This document shows, piece after piece, positions 1-8,406 of a stretch of DNA of 64,000 bases. The notes beneath the pieces are model-generated. The model ran no database searches. It saw only the letters and a program-made list of their open reading frames with translations, and was not told the origin of the DNA. Origin of the DNA: Metabacillus halosaccharovorans (lineage in GTDB: Bacteria; Bacillota; Bacilli; Bacillales; Bacillaceae); NCBI RefSeq assembly GCF_002019635.1, contig NZ_KV917371.1, forward strand, positions 2,276,001-2,340,000, read 5' to 3'. Within the stretch, counting starts at the first letter, position 1, and the number at the start of each line of letters is the position of its first letter. The translations under genes and the position numbers were made by a program.

Positions 1-183
1 ACCAATTACATTGTAGCCTAATTGATGCAGGTGATAACAACTTTGTCCTGTTCCACATCCAACATCAAGTACAGTATGATTGATTGGGAATTTTTCTTGT
101 TCAAAGATTTCCTTTGTTAAGGATATGCCCCCAGGATGTGCTCCACCAACGCCGAGTGAAGATAGCATTTGTAAGTAATTCAA
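1..183 (-). CDS. SAM-dependent methyltransferase, N-terminal fragment
   Basis: The reading frame runs off the left edge, so only the first 61 residues are visible. They contain the class I methyltransferase motif I (LDVGCGTGQ, about residues 39-47), the glycine-rich S-adenosylmethionine loop. A TTG start at 183 is preferred because a G-rich stretch (GGGGGG) lies just upstream; an ATG five codons further in is an alternative. The substrate cannot be told from this fragment. A 13-bp hairpin lies directly before the gene, next to the putative ribosome binding site. Confidence 0.75.
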   Translation of the reverse strand, partial: MNYLQMLSSLGVGGAHPGGISLTKEIFEQEKFPINHTVLDVGCGTGQSCYHLHQLGYNVIG

Positions 184-194
184 ATTATTCCCCC

Positions 195-229
195 CATTCT
201 GATCCTTTATTTTATGAAGGATCAGAATG
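195..229. other. Perfect 13-bp inverted repeat between two minus-strand genes
   Basis: CATTCTGATCCTT at 195-207 pairs perfectly with 217-229 around a 9-nt loop. No T tract follows on either strand, so it is not a typical terminator. On the minus strand the hairpin ends against the G-rich putative ribosome binding site of the methyltransferase gene, so it could affect translation or mRNA stability. That role is inference. Confidence 0.6.
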
Positions 230-237
230 GAGCGTGA

Positions 238-510
238 TTAGACACAATGGAATAAGCAATGTTTTTCAAATAGCATTTTAAGCTTAGGAGTAATCATTTT
301 ATGAATTTCTGCCTTATAAACGTATTGAAGTGAACCCTTAACATGTAATGTGTGAACATAGCGTTCCACTTGATCATTTATAAATGAAGAAACTTGATTT
401 TGATAAAAGAAAACTTTTTGTTTTATTTTGTAATCAATTTCTTTGATTAATGATAATGAAAAGTGAATCATATCAAATTCAGTTCTTCCAATGTAATCTG
501 CTATTTGCAT
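238..510 (-). CDS. Hypothetical protein, 90 aa
   Basis: I do not recognise this protein. It is 90 residues from an ATG at 510, preceded by GGGAGG with 7-nt spacing; an upstream in-frame ATG at 528 has no such site. The product looks soluble and mainly helical, rich in Lys, Phe and His, with no signal peptide, membrane segment or known motif. It lies 54 bp upstream of the truncated methyltransferase on the same strand, with a hairpin between them, so the two may be co-transcribed. Confidence 0.6.
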   Translation of the reverse strand: MQIADYIGRTEFDMIHFSLSLIKEIDYKIKQKVFFYQNQVSSFINDQVERYVHTLHVKGSLQYVYKAEIHKMITPKLKMLFEKHCLFHCV

Positions 511-697
511 ATGAAAACCTCCCTGCATTTACATTCGTGTAATAAACTTTACATTAAATTAATAAAAAAGTATCGTGGTTTTTGTCGAAGATCATTTTCT
601 TTTATAAAATTTCAGTTTGAGGTATCCCTTACTATATGATTTGATGAAGTGGAATGTTGACAAAAAGGTGAGTCATTTTTTCTGCTACACAAATTAA

Positions 698-726
698 TTG
701 ACGTTTTCATTTGGCTTAGACATAAT
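698..726 (+). promoter_or_regulatory. Putative sigma-A promoter of ctpA
   Basis: TTGACG at 698-703 and CATAAT at 721-726 are separated by 17 bp, an almost consensus vegetative promoter. It would start transcription about 25 nt before the GTG start of the protease gene. Confidence 0.65.
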
Positions 727-758
727 AGGAACATACATAAAGGTGGTGCAAAATAGTC

Positions 759-2150
759 GTGAAAAATAGCAAATTACTAATTTCAGTAATTGTAACAGCA
801 ACAATTACAGCAGGAATAACATACAATGTTGTTAAGCCTAATGGAAGTATGTTGAGTGCACAAGAAGACGATCCATTTGGGAAATTAAGAAAAACATATG
901 AAATTCTACAGGCAAATTATTATGAAAAAGTTGATACAGATCAGCTGGTTGAAGGTGCTATAAAAGGTATGGTGGAATCTTTGGAAGATCCATACTCCGT
1001 TTATATGGATGTTGAGGAAGCTAAAAGCTTTAGCGAAAATATTTCTTCATCTTTTGAAGGTATTGGTGCTGAAGTACAAGAAAGCAACGGAAATATTATG
1101 GTTGTCTCTCCTATTAAAGGCTCTCCTGCTGAAGAAGCAGGGATAAAACCAAAAGATATCATTCTTAAAGTAGATGATAAATCTGTTGAAGGTTTGTCTG
1201 TTAATGAAGCAGTTATGAATATTCGAGGAGAAAAGGGAACAAAGGTTAATCTCCTTATCCAACGTGCAGGAGTTGGAGAACTTACTTTTACAATAAAAAG
1301 AGATACCATACCTTTAGAAACAGTTTATTCAGAAGTGCTTGATGAAAATATTGGTAAAATACAAATTACAAAGTTTTCTGAGACGACTGGAAAAGAACTT
1401 GCCAGCGCCTTGGAGGAGCTGCAAAATAAAAAAGTTAAGGGTTTAATACTGGACTTAAGACAAAATCCCGGTGGATTAATGGACCAAGCTCTCCTTATGT
1501 CTGATTTATTTGTTCCGAAAGGAAAAAATATTATGCAAGTGGAAGATCGAACTGGTGCCAAGGAAATTTACAAAGCTGAAAATGACAAGGATGTTGAGCT
1601 GCCTATTACAGTTTTAATTGATGGCGGAACAGCAAGTGCAGGTGAAATTATGGCTGCTGCATTAAATGAGTCGGCAGGAATACCACTTGTTGGGGAAAAA
1701 ACCTTTGGGAAAGGTACTGTTCAAACTGCAAATGGATTTGATGATAATTCATCTGTCAAATATACAACTGCTAAATGGTTAACACCTGATGGCACTTGGA
1801 TACATGATAAGGGAATTGAGCCTACAGTGAAGGCAGAGCTGCCTGACTATGCAAATTTACCTTATATTAACCCTGAAAACGAATTAAAATCCGGTGATTC
1901 TAATGCCGAAGTAAATGCTGCTCAACAAATGCTTAAGGCACTTGGTTATAAAGAAGTTAGTGTTAAGGGATATTTTGATGAAGCGACAGAAAAGGTTGTA
2001 GAACAATTCCAAGAAGATAACAAACTTACTGTAAATGGTATCATTACAAAAGATACAACGATAAAGTTGATGGAATTAATTCAGAAAAAAATCCAAGAAA
2101 ATGATACACAATTGGAAAAAGCGATATCGGTATTAAAAGAAAACATGTAA
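759..2150 (+). CDS. ctpA: C-terminal processing serine protease (S41 family, CtpA-like)
   Basis: This is a tail-specific protease exported or anchored at the cell surface. Residues 4-25 form an N-terminal signal anchor. A PDZ domain spans about residues 90-170 (GIGAEVQ, SPAEEAG), and the S41 catalytic domain follows. The Ser-Lys-Gln catalytic set is visible as Ser293 (GGTASAGE), Lys318 and Gln322 (GKGTVQ), with the spacing known for B. subtilis CtpB. A peptidoglycan-binding helical domain (about 375-440) closes the protein. Total length is 463 aa, close to the 466 aa of B. subtilis CtpA. The GTG start follows AGGTGG. The next genes resemble yodC and yodB, which lie in the same broad region of B. 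subtilis, favouring ctpA over ctpB. Confidence 0.9.
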   Translation: MKNSKLLISVIVTATITAGITYNVVKPNGSMLSAQEDDPFGKLRKTYEILQANYYEKVDTDQLVEGAIKGMVESLEDPYSVYMDVEEAKSFSENISSSFEGIGAEVQESNGNIMVVSPIKGSPAEEAGIKPKDIILKVDDKSVEGLSVNEAVMNIRGEKGTKVNLLIQRAGVGELTFTIKRDTIPLETVYSEVLDENIGKIQITKFSETTGKELASALEELQNKKVKGLILDLRQNPGGLMDQALLMSDLFVPKGKNIMQVEDRTGAKEIYKAENDKDVELPITVLIDGGTASAGEIMAAALNESAGIPLVGEKTFGKGTVQTANGFDDNSSVKYTTAKWLTPDGTWIHDKGIEPTVKAELPDYANLPYINPENELKSGDSNAEVNAAQQMLKALGYKEVSVKGYFDEATEKVVEQFQEDNKLTVNGIITKDTTIKLMELIQKKIQENDTQLEKAISVLKENM

Positions 2151-2188
2151 AAAAAACAGCTTATGCTTTTCGCATAAGCTGTTTTTTC
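2151..2188. terminator. Bidirectional terminator between ctpA and the nitroreductase gene
   Basis: A 10-bp stem (CAGCTTATGC / GCATAAGCTG) with a 5-nt loop is flanked by A and T tracts on both sides, so it can serve both convergent genes. Confidence 0.85.
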
Positions 2189-2195
2189 GTAAGAC

Positions 2196-2819
2196 CTATA
2201 ACCATGTTGAAACATGATCTAAATCTAAGCGATTACTTTGGTGTGCAGGCTTCACAGCTTTTCCAATCGAAATTAACATAATTGGAACATATCTTTCAGA
2301 AATCGAAAATTCTTGCATAAATTGATCTTTATTAAACCCGCCAATTGCACATGTGTCATAGCCTTTGGCCTTTGCAATAATCATTAGTTGCATTGCAGCC
2401 AATGAAGCATTTGTAAATGCAGCATCTCGTGCAAAACCTTGGTCTGTATAAGCACGACTAATCTGACCTGCTAGGTTTTCTTTTATCTCTGATTTTAAAT
2501 GTCCTGCTAGTACAAGAGGATCATACACCTGGTCAGTGTTTTCATTAGCTTCTAAGTCACCTAAAATGGCAACTACAGCAGATGATTCAACAATTTGACT
2601 TTGATTATAAGCAATAGGTAATAATTTTTGTTTAGCTTCATCACTATGGAATACTGTAAAATGCCAATGTTGTAAATTCCAAGCAGATGGCGCCTTTGTT
2701 GCGAATGTTAAGAGTTCACTTAACTCTTCTTTTGAAATTTTCACGTCTTTATCATAATGGCGTATAGAAGAACGACTATTTAATACTGTCATCACATCTT
2801 CTGCATAGGTTGTATTCAT
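2196..2819 (-). CDS. yodC: NAD(P)H-dependent nitroreductase, YodC-like
   Basis: A 207-residue flavin-dependent nitroreductase-family oxidoreductase. The N-terminal SRSSIRHYD stretch is the usual FMN-binding start of the fold, APSAWNLQHW is the second conserved segment, and AIGGFNK near residue 160 is typical of the C-terminal FMN site. The start is well placed behind AGGAGG. It is divergent from a YodB-type repressor gene with two palindromic operators between them. In B. subtilis, YodB represses yodC, which is induced by quinones and diamide. A role in reducing quinones or nitro compounds is inferred from that homology. Confidence 0.9.
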   Translation of the reverse strand: MNTTYAEDVMTVLNSRSSIRHYDKDVKISKEELSELLTFATKAPSAWNLQHWHFTVFHSDEAKQKLLPIAYNQSQIVESSAVVAILGDLEANENTDQVYDPLVLAGHLKSEIKENLAGQISRAYTDQGFARDAAFTNASLAAMQLMIIAKAKGYDTCAIGGFNKDQFMQEFSISERYVPIMLISIGKAVKPAHQSNRLDLDHVSTWL

Positions 2820-2860
2820 TAGAAATCCTCCTGAGTTGAATTTGGTACGTGTATATTTTA

Positions 2861-2889
2861 TACTAAAAGTAATATACTAACTTTTAGTA
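2861..2889. promoter_or_regulatory. Tandem YodB-type operators
   Basis: Two palindromes lie in the divergent intergenic region: TACT-AAA-AGTA at 2861-2871 and TACTAA-CTT-TTAGTA at 2875-2889. They share the TACT/AGTA half-sites of HxlR/DUF24 regulators such as YodB. They sit about 40 bp upstream of the nitroreductase start and 75 bp upstream of the regulator start, so one regulator could control both directions. Confidence 0.75.
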
Positions 2890-2963
2890 AGTCTTATCAC
2901 ATCTACCTATCATAATAGAAGTGAAATACAGAGTCAAGAGAAATGGAATAAGGGGAGATCTGT

Positions 2964-3302
2964 GTGAAAATAAATCTTTGTCCAAAATTAGAAACGGCTT
3001 TTAGACTTTTAGGTAAACGTTGGATTGGTATTATCATTCATGTTTTACTTGATGGACCTAAAAGGTTTAAAGACCTGACAGATATTATTCCTAGTATTAG
3101 TCAAAAAATGTTATCTGAACGACTTAAAGAACTGGAAAATGAAGGTTTAGTGGAAAGAATTGTTATAGATGAAACCCCGGTTAAAGTCCTTTATCAGTTA
3201 ACTGATAAAGGAAGAAGTTTGAAAGGTGTTGTAAAAGAGGTAGGAATTTGGGCAGATACTTTTTGCTCGGTTGAAGGAAAGAAAGGAGAAGAGAATGAAT
3301 AG
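2964..3302 (+). CDS. yodB: HxlR/DUF24-family redox-sensing repressor, YodB-like
   Basis: A 112-residue winged-helix regulator closely resembling B. subtilis YodB (LGKRWIGIIIHVL, DGPKRFKDL, ISQKMLSERLKELE, ETPVKVLYQLT). The redox-active N-terminal cysteine is present as Cys6 (NLCPK) and a second cysteine lies near residue 101 (ADTFC), matching the sensing pair of YodB that forms disulfides under quinone or diamide stress. The GTG start at 2964 follows AGGGGAG. It is divergent from the nitroreductase gene, and its stop overlaps the start of the following SDR gene by 8 bp. Confidence 0.92.
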   Translation: MKINLCPKLETAFRLLGKRWIGIIIHVLLDGPKRFKDLTDIIPSISQKMLSERLKELENEGLVERIVIDETPVKVLYQLTDKGRSLKGVVKEVGIWADTFCSVEGKKGEENE

Positions 3303-4035
3303 AACCGTTATTATAACTGGTGGAGCAAATGGTATTGGTAAAGAATTAGTCCTTCAATATGCTGAGGAGAATGACAATGTTGTTATAGCGGATATTAATG
3401 AGCAAGCAGGCAGAAACTTAGAACAAACATGTAAAGAAAAGCAATTAAATGTCATGTTTGTTAAAACTGATGTATCAAACGTAAGTGATATTGAACAATT
3501 AATAAAATCAACGGTTGATCGTTATAACACAGTAGATATACTAATTAACAATGCAGGATTGTCTAATTGGAAGTCTCCGTACGTAATAACAGTTGAAGAA
3601 TGGGACATGGTCCTGAATACAAATTTAAGAAGTGTTATGTTTGCTTCAAGAGAAGCTGCTAAGGTAATGAAGGCAAATGCAAATGGGGGAAAAATAGTGA
3701 ATATTGCCTCCACCAGAGCATTAATGTCAGAAGAAAATTCAGAGGCATATGCTGCGACAAAAGGTGGGATTGTTGCACTGACACATGCGCTTGCAGCTTC
3801 ATTAAGTGACGATCAAATACAAGTAAATGCGATTTCTCCAGGCTGGATTGAAACTGGAGATTACAACTCATTAAGAGAAGTTGATCACATGCAGCACTTA
3901 TCTAAACGAGTCGGGAAACCATCTGACATTGTCAAAGCTTGTAAATATCTTACAAGTGATGATAATGATTTTGTTACCGGTATAAATTTAATCGTAGATG
4001 GTGGTATGACCAAAAAAATGATCTATGAAGAGTAA
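3295..4035 (+). CDS. Short-chain dehydrogenase/reductase
   Basis: A 246-residue classical SDR. It has the Rossmann TGGANGIG cofactor motif (residues 8-15), NNAG, the catalytic Ser in NIAST, and YAATK with catalytic Tyr and Lys. The ATG at 3295 is preferred over an upstream in-frame start because AAAGGAG lies just before it. It overlaps the YodB-like gene by 8 bp, so the two are probably translationally coupled. Its substrate is unknown; the position suggests a carbonyl or quinone stress role (inference). Confidence 0.85.
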   Translation: MNRTVIITGGANGIGKELVLQYAEENDNVVIADINEQAGRNLEQTCKEKQLNVMFVKTDVSNVSDIEQLIKSTVDRYNTVDILINNAGLSNWKSPYVITVEEWDMVLNTNLRSVMFASREAAKVMKANANGGKIVNIASTRALMSEENSEAYAATKGGIVALTHALAASLSDDQIQVNAISPGWIETGDYNSLREVDHMQHLSKRVGKPSDIVKACKYLTSDDNDFVTGINLIVDGGMTKKMIYEE

Positions 4036-4145
4036 CAAGAGAAAAGTTATGGTATTTACCTAATGATATAGGTGAAAGCCCACTCAAAACCCTCCCGATA
4101 TGAATACTTATTAGTGTAGGTATTTATCTAGGAGGAGGTAAGAAG

Positions 4146-4355
4146 ATGGGTCCATATATGATGAGAAATAATTTCCGTAGCCCTTACCCGGGAGGCAGAT
4201 TTTTTATAGGTGCACCATTTGTTGGTGGACTTCTTGGTGGTTTGGTAGGTAGTGCCATCTTAAGACCAAGACCATTTTATCCATATCCGCCATACCCTTA
4301 TTATGGTTATGGGTATGGATACGGTTATCCATATGGCGGTTATCCTTATTATTAA
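4146..4355 (+). CDS. Small Gly/Tyr/Pro-rich protein, possible spore coat component
   Basis: A 69-residue protein. The N-terminal half carries a glycine-rich hydrophobic stretch (FVGGLLGGLVGSAI), and the C-terminal half is almost entirely Tyr, Gly and Pro in PYPPYPYYGYGYG-like repeats. A strong AGGAGGAGG precedes the ATG and a terminator follows, so it is a single-gene unit. Tyr/Gly-rich low-complexity proteins of this size are common among spore coat and crust proteins of Bacillus, and a GerT-like coat gene lies next door. Coat function is inferred from composition only. Confidence 0.75.
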   Translation: MGPYMMRNNFRSPYPGGRFFIGAPFVGGLLGGLVGSAILRPRPFYPYPPYPYYGYGYGYGYPYGGYPYY

Positions 4356-4357
4356 TA

Positions 4358-4397
4358 TAAAAAACTACCTGCAATGGTCTGCAGGTAGTTTTTTATT
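4358..4397. terminator. Terminator after the Gly/Tyr-rich gene
   Basis: An AAAAAACTACCTGCA arm pairs with TGCAGGTAGTTTTTT around a short loop. The flanking A and T tracts allow use in either direction. Confidence 0.8.
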
Positions 4398-4472
4398 ATG
4401 TGAAACTATCGTGATAGACAACCACTTTAAAATGAAGGGTTATTAGAACTTAGGGGGATTCATTAAAAAAGG

Positions 4473-4922
4473 TTAAGTTATATCAATCTCAGATAAACTA
4501 AACTCACTTAGCTTAATAAACTGGATTTCGATCCTATCCTCTAAAAACCTTGCTTTTGTCCCTTTTCTCTTAACAGGTGAGGGGAGAATGAATTTGGTTT
4601 GTTCTGAATCCTTAGGATAATTTATAATAAATAATTGATGAGTGGTATGCTGCAATTTGACATTTTCCCTGGACACATTATTTAAAGGGATGTTCACATA
4701 AACATAATCACTGGTTTCGAAGACCTCCGGTTTTTGAATAGTGGATGATTCTTTTGGTGAATAATCAGTTTGGAAGGGATAGCCACCTTGAGTTACGTCA
4801 CCACCGAATACATTCTTCATAACTTGTTGGATATAGTTCTCCACTTCTTTCGGGTTCATTTTATTTAATTGCTTGGAAAAACCAGATTGACCAAAGGGGA
4901 ATTGTTTATCCCATGGAAACAT
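4473..4922 (-). CDS. Hsp20/alpha-crystallin-like spore coat protein, GerT-like
   Basis: A 149-residue protein. Its N-terminal region (MFPWDKQFPFG, then NPKEVENYIQQVM) and C-terminal beta-rich part (FETSDYVYVNIPL to SLSEIDI) resemble the divergent alpha-crystallin-domain coat proteins of Bacillus, and in my recollection most closely GerT, a CotE-dependent coat protein needed for normal germination. The classical A-x-x-x-n-GVL motif of active Hsp20 chaperones is not visible. Coding is monocistronic on the minus strand. GerT assignment is from memory; the Hsp20-like family is more certain. Confidence 0.7.
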   Translation of the reverse strand: MFPWDKQFPFGQSGFSKQLNKMNPKEVENYIQQVMKNVFGGDVTQGGYPFQTDYSPKESSTIQKPEVFETSDYVYVNIPLNNVSRENVKLQHTTHQLFIINYPKDSEQTKFILPSPVKRKGTKARFLEDRIEIQFIKLSEFSLSEIDIT

Positions 4923-5087
4923 ATAATCACTTCCTAATTCGGTTCATTTTAATACATATGATATGCTATTAAATAAAATAGGTTAGAGTGCATATCTGTT
5001 GTCGGACTTGATCTAAGATGTATATAATGGAATTTGGAATATATTAATAACTACTGCTTTGAGTTGACAGAATTGTGAGGTTTGATA

Positions 5088-6026
5088 ATGAATAATGAAG
5101 TAAATGCATATAAAAAAGGCCTGTTTTATACTGCTTTTTCTTATATGTTGTGGGGGGTACTCCCACTTTATTGGAAGTTAATCCATGATGTAACTTCTGA
5201 AGAAATTTTAGCACATAGAATTTTTTGGTCTTTCTTGTTTATGCTTGCCCTATTAACTTTTTTTAAGGAATGGCCGAATGTTATTGATGTATGTAAGAAA
5301 ATAGTGAGACAACCGAGTTTAGTTTTATTGCTTATTTTATCTTCTGTTTTAATTAGTATAAACTGGTTTGTGTATATATGGTCTGTAAATCATGAGCACT
5401 TGATAGAAACAAGTTTAGGATATTACATAAATCCACTTATAAGTGTTTTATTAGGAATGATATTTTTTAAAGAAAAATTAAATTTTTGGCAGAAGTTATC
5501 TTTTATCATCGCAGGAATTGGTGTTTTATATATGACGATAAACTATGGACAAATCCCATTCATTGCTTTGACCCTTGCTATTAGCTTCGGATTATATGGG
5601 CTGGCAAAAAAGATGACAAAGTTAAGCTCTGGAATTGGGCTAACATTCGAAACATTGGTTGTTACACCAATTGCGATTATTTATTTATTGATGTTGGCTT
5701 TACAAGGAGAAATGATGTTTCTTCAATTTGACATAGCAACAAATTTTCTCCTGATTGGAGCAGGTGTTGCAACAGCTGTACCATTACTTCTCTTTGCAAG
5801 TGGGGCTCAACGTATTCCATTATTTATGGTTGGTGTACTTCAGTATATAGCACCAACAATTACGTTAATAATAGGAGTTGTTCTTTATAAGGAACCCTTC
5901 ACTATAACTGAATTGATTACTTTTTCATGTATTTGGACTGCCTTATTGCTCTTTACACTTTCCAATTCACGTCATTTTAAAAAGGTTGCAATAAAAATTA
6001 AGAAACCAAATTCTGTTGAGATGTAG
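5088..6026 (+). CDS. yojE: EamA/RarD-family permease, YojE-like
   Basis: A 312-residue integral membrane protein with about ten hydrophobic segments in two EamA repeats (SYMLWGVLPLYWK near the start; LLFASGAQRIPL and VLQYIAPT in the second). These are signatures of the RarD subgroup of drug/metabolite transporters. The ATG at 5088 follows GTGAGG with 7-nt spacing. The downstream yojF and bshB2 homologues match the B. subtilis yojEFG order. The transported substrate is not known. Confidence 0.85.
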   Translation: MNNEVNAYKKGLFYTAFSYMLWGVLPLYWKLIHDVTSEEILAHRIFWSFLFMLALLTFFKEWPNVIDVCKKIVRQPSLVLLLILSSVLISINWFVYIWSVNHEHLIETSLGYYINPLISVLLGMIFFKEKLNFWQKLSFIIAGIGVLYMTINYGQIPFIALTLAISFGLYGLAKKMTKLSSGIGLTFETLVVTPIAIIYLLMLALQGEMMFLQFDIATNFLLIGAGVATAVPLLLFASGAQRIPLFMVGVLQYIAPTITLIIGVVLYKEPFTITELITFSCIWTALLLFTLSNSRHFKKVAIKIKKPNSVEM

Positions 6027-6037
6027 GAGTGGAGATC

Positions 6038-6325
6038 TTGAAGAGCATAGAAATATTAGGAGCTTATAAATCACTTTGGTCAAACCGGTCATTGCCTATT
6101 GAAGAAAATCCTGAACATACATTAAGAAATGCGGTTGAAAAGGAACTAAAGGACGAAATGACTCATCCTAGACTCCGTAAAACACCGCATCAAAAGTTTA
6201 CCTTATCGGTGAAAAGAATAGTTGCCTCTTCAATTGAAGATCAACTAAAAATAAAACTAATTGAGTATCATCTATCTATTTTAGAAGAACTGGAAAATGA
6301 AACAAATAGAGGAGGTTCACTATGA
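6038..6325 (+). CDS. Hypothetical protein between yojE and yojF
   Basis: A protein of about 95 residues that I do not recognise. It is soluble, charged and mainly helical (LRNAVEKELKDEM, LKIKLIEYHLSILEELE). The TTG at 6038 is preferred because AGGAG lies 8 nt before it; a GTG at 6029 lacks a good site. Its last 4 bp overlap the YojF-like start (ATGA), and it begins 11 bp after yojE, so it belongs to the operon. B. subtilis yojEFG does not, to my knowledge, have this extra gene. Confidence 0.65.
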   Translation: MKSIEILGAYKSLWSNRSLPIEENPEHTLRNAVEKELKDEMTHPRLRKTPHQKFTLSVKRIVASSIEDQLKIKLIEYHLSILEELENETNRGGSL

Positions 6326-6672
6326 AAAGTATTACAAAACGAGATGTTCAAGGATATCTAAATCATTTTTTAAATAAACAAGTGTTTATACACTTAGAAA
6401 CAACAACAGGCTCTTATTCTGCACATAAAGATGAAAAAAACATGACAGTTGTGGCCTTTATTCGAAATACAAAGGTTACTTATCACCAAGCAAAAATTAC
6501 AGGAAATGGTCCATATCGAATTGGTCTAAAATTAGAAGATGGTTGGATATACGCAGAAGGTCTAACGGATTGGACCTTTAATGAAGAAGGGCAACTATTA
6601 ACAGCTGGCCACAACTCAGAAGGGCAATTAGCTATAGCCTTGCAAATAAGTGAGAAACCATTTCACAATTAA
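6322..6672 (+). CDS. yojF: YojF-like protein (DUF1806)
   Basis: A 116-residue soluble protein resembling the small YojF family (FIHLETTTGSYSAH, VAFIRN, GPYRIGLKLEDGWIYAEGL). It is preceded by GGAGG and overlaps the previous gene by 4 bp. The family consistently sits before bshB2, so a link to bacillithiol-related chemistry is plausible, but its biochemical function is unknown. Confidence 0.8.
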   Translation: MKSITKRDVQGYLNHFLNKQVFIHLETTTGSYSAHKDEKNMTVVAFIRNTKVTYHQAKITGNGPYRIGLKLEDGWIYAEGLTDWTFNEEGQLLTAGHNSEGQLAIALQISEKPFHN

Positions 6673-6720
6673 TAATAAGATCAAATGGACGTTTTAATCA
6701 TGATATAGAGGTGAGTATAG

Positions 6721-7386
6721 ATGAAGGAACATGTTTTAGTAATATTACCACATCCTGATGATGAAGCCTTTGGAGTAGCCGGACTGATAGCTTTAAATCG
6801 TAAAGCAGGAGTACCTGTTACATACGCGTGTGGTACTTTAGGTGAAATGGGCAGAAATATGGGAAACCCTCTTTTTGCGAACCGAGAGCTGCTGCCTCAA
6901 ATTCGTAAAGAAGAACTAATCAATGCTTGTCAAGCAATGGATATTCAAGACTTACGAATGCTGGGATTACGAGATAAAACCCTCGAATTTGAAGATGAAG
7001 AACAATTAGCTGATCTATTTGAAAAGATTATTGATGAAGTTCAACCAACCCTTATTGTCACTTTTTATCCGGGGCATGGGGTCCACCCTGACCATGATGC
7101 ATGTGGAGAAGGCGTAATCCGAGCTTTAAAGAGAAAGCCGATTGAAGAACGACCTGTTACATATTGTATGGCGATTACGAAGAACAGATTCGAAAGTATT
7201 GGTCATCCAGATGTTGAGATAAATGTAACAGATGTAGCAGATATTAAACTAAATGCATTAAAAGCACATCGTTCACAAACAGAGGGAATGTTAAAGGCGA
7301 TGGAAGAGAAATTCCTAAATAAAGACCCTGAGGTCATGCATTGGTTTGAGAAAGAAGTGTTTTATACGTATAAATGGAATGATTAA
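6721..7386 (+). CDS. bshB2: Bacillithiol biosynthesis N-acetylglucosamine-malate deacetylase BshB2
   Basis: A 221-residue LmbE/PIG-L zinc deacetylase. The metal motif HPDDEAFG (residues 11-18) and the distal HPDHDACG segment (near 121) are intact. In B. subtilis YojG (BshB2) removes the acetyl group from GlcNAc-malate, the second step of bacillithiol synthesis, redundantly with BshB1. Linkage to yojE and yojF favours BshB2 over BshB1. Start follows GAGGTGAG. Confidence 0.88.
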   Translation: MKEHVLVILPHPDDEAFGVAGLIALNRKAGVPVTYACGTLGEMGRNMGNPLFANRELLPQIRKEELINACQAMDIQDLRMLGLRDKTLEFEDEEQLADLFEKIIDEVQPTLIVTFYPGHGVHPDHDACGEGVIRALKRKPIEERPVTYCMAITKNRFESIGHPDVEINVTDVADIKLNALKAHRSQTEGMLKAMEEKFLNKDPEVMHWFEKEVFYTYKWND

Positions 7387-7545
7387 TAGCAGAAAAACAG
7401 GACTTACAGCCAAGAATCCGCAGAAGTTGATGTCTTTTCTTTTACTTTTATCCAACTATATAGTTAAATTTGCTTAAAGTACGAAAAAGAGTGTCTTACT
7501 GAACTTACCTAGCTATATGAGACACATATAAAACACCCCCTTTTA

Positions 7546-8406
7546 TTAGGCTGCCATAACTCCGAATTCTTTTGGGGTGAGGTAGCCTAATTTTTCTTGA
7601 ATTCTTTCCTCATTATAGTGATAGATATAATGATCAATCTTTGATACTACCTCCAAATTGGCTAAAGAATTAAACTTACAATACTGAAATTCCTCTGTTT
7701 TTAAATTAGAATGAAACGATTCAATTACTGCGTTGTCCCAACAATTTCCCCTCCTAGACATACTTCCGATCAAATGATTTTCTTTCACGTAATTTTGAAA
7801 AGTATAGGAAGTATATACGCTACCTTGATCAGAATGGATAATGACTCCTTCCGGATACTCACGTTTGATTAAGGCAGCCTCCAGTGTGTCAATTACTAAT
7901 GGTATTTGTTGGTGATTATAAAGTTTATAAGCAACGATTTCATTATTAAACAGATCTATGATTGTTGAAAGATATAACGTTTCACTGCCGTATTGAAGAT
8001 ACGTAATGTCCGTAACCCATTTTTCATTTGGTTTACTTGCACTGAAATCTCGATTAAGGATATTGGGAGCAATTACTTCACTTCCCCCTTGAGATTTCCA
8101 TTTGCGTTTCGGTTTCACTTTACACTGTAAGTGATGTTTTTGCATGATTTTTTGGACCGTATTCCGATTTAAGTGGATATGATGCTTACGCTTTAAAATA
8201 GACCTTATCTTACGATGCCCATTTCTATAGTTAGTCGATTTACATATCTCAATAATTAAATCCTCATGTTCATTCTTGTATTCGTTAACTCCATTCGACC
8301 AACGGTAATATGTAGAACGAGGAATCTCTAAAACTTTTAAAATAGCTATTACGCTGTATTGTTTACGCAGTTCTCCTACTAGCTGTACGACTACTCTTTT
8401 ATCCAC
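7546..8406 (-). CDS. IS3-family transposase OrfB (DDE integrase domain)
   Basis: A 286-residue transposase with an N-terminal HTH_21-like region (STYYRWSNG, NYRNGHRKIR) and an rve catalytic domain. The DDE triad is visible as WVTDITYL, IHSDQGSVY and NAVIESFHS. The frame overlaps OrfA by 16 bp. As in other IS3 elements the active enzyme is expected to be an OrfAB fusion made by -1 frameshifting; A-rich stretches (ATGAAAAAGG, ATAAAAG) lie in the overlap. The frame is intact, so the element may still be active. Confidence 0.93.
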   Translation of the reverse strand: MDKRVVVQLVGELRKQYSVIAILKVLEIPRSTYYRWSNGVNEYKNEHEDLIIEICKSTNYRNGHRKIRSILKRKHHIHLNRNTVQKIMQKHHLQCKVKPKRKWKSQGGSEVIAPNILNRDFSASKPNEKWVTDITYLQYGSETLYLSTIIDLFNNEIVAYKLYNHQQIPLVIDTLEAALIKREYPEGVIIHSDQGSVYTSYTFQNYVKENHLIGSMSRRGNCWDNAVIESFHSNLKTEEFQYCKFNSLANLEVVSKIDHYIYHYNEERIQEKLGYLTPKEFGVMAA

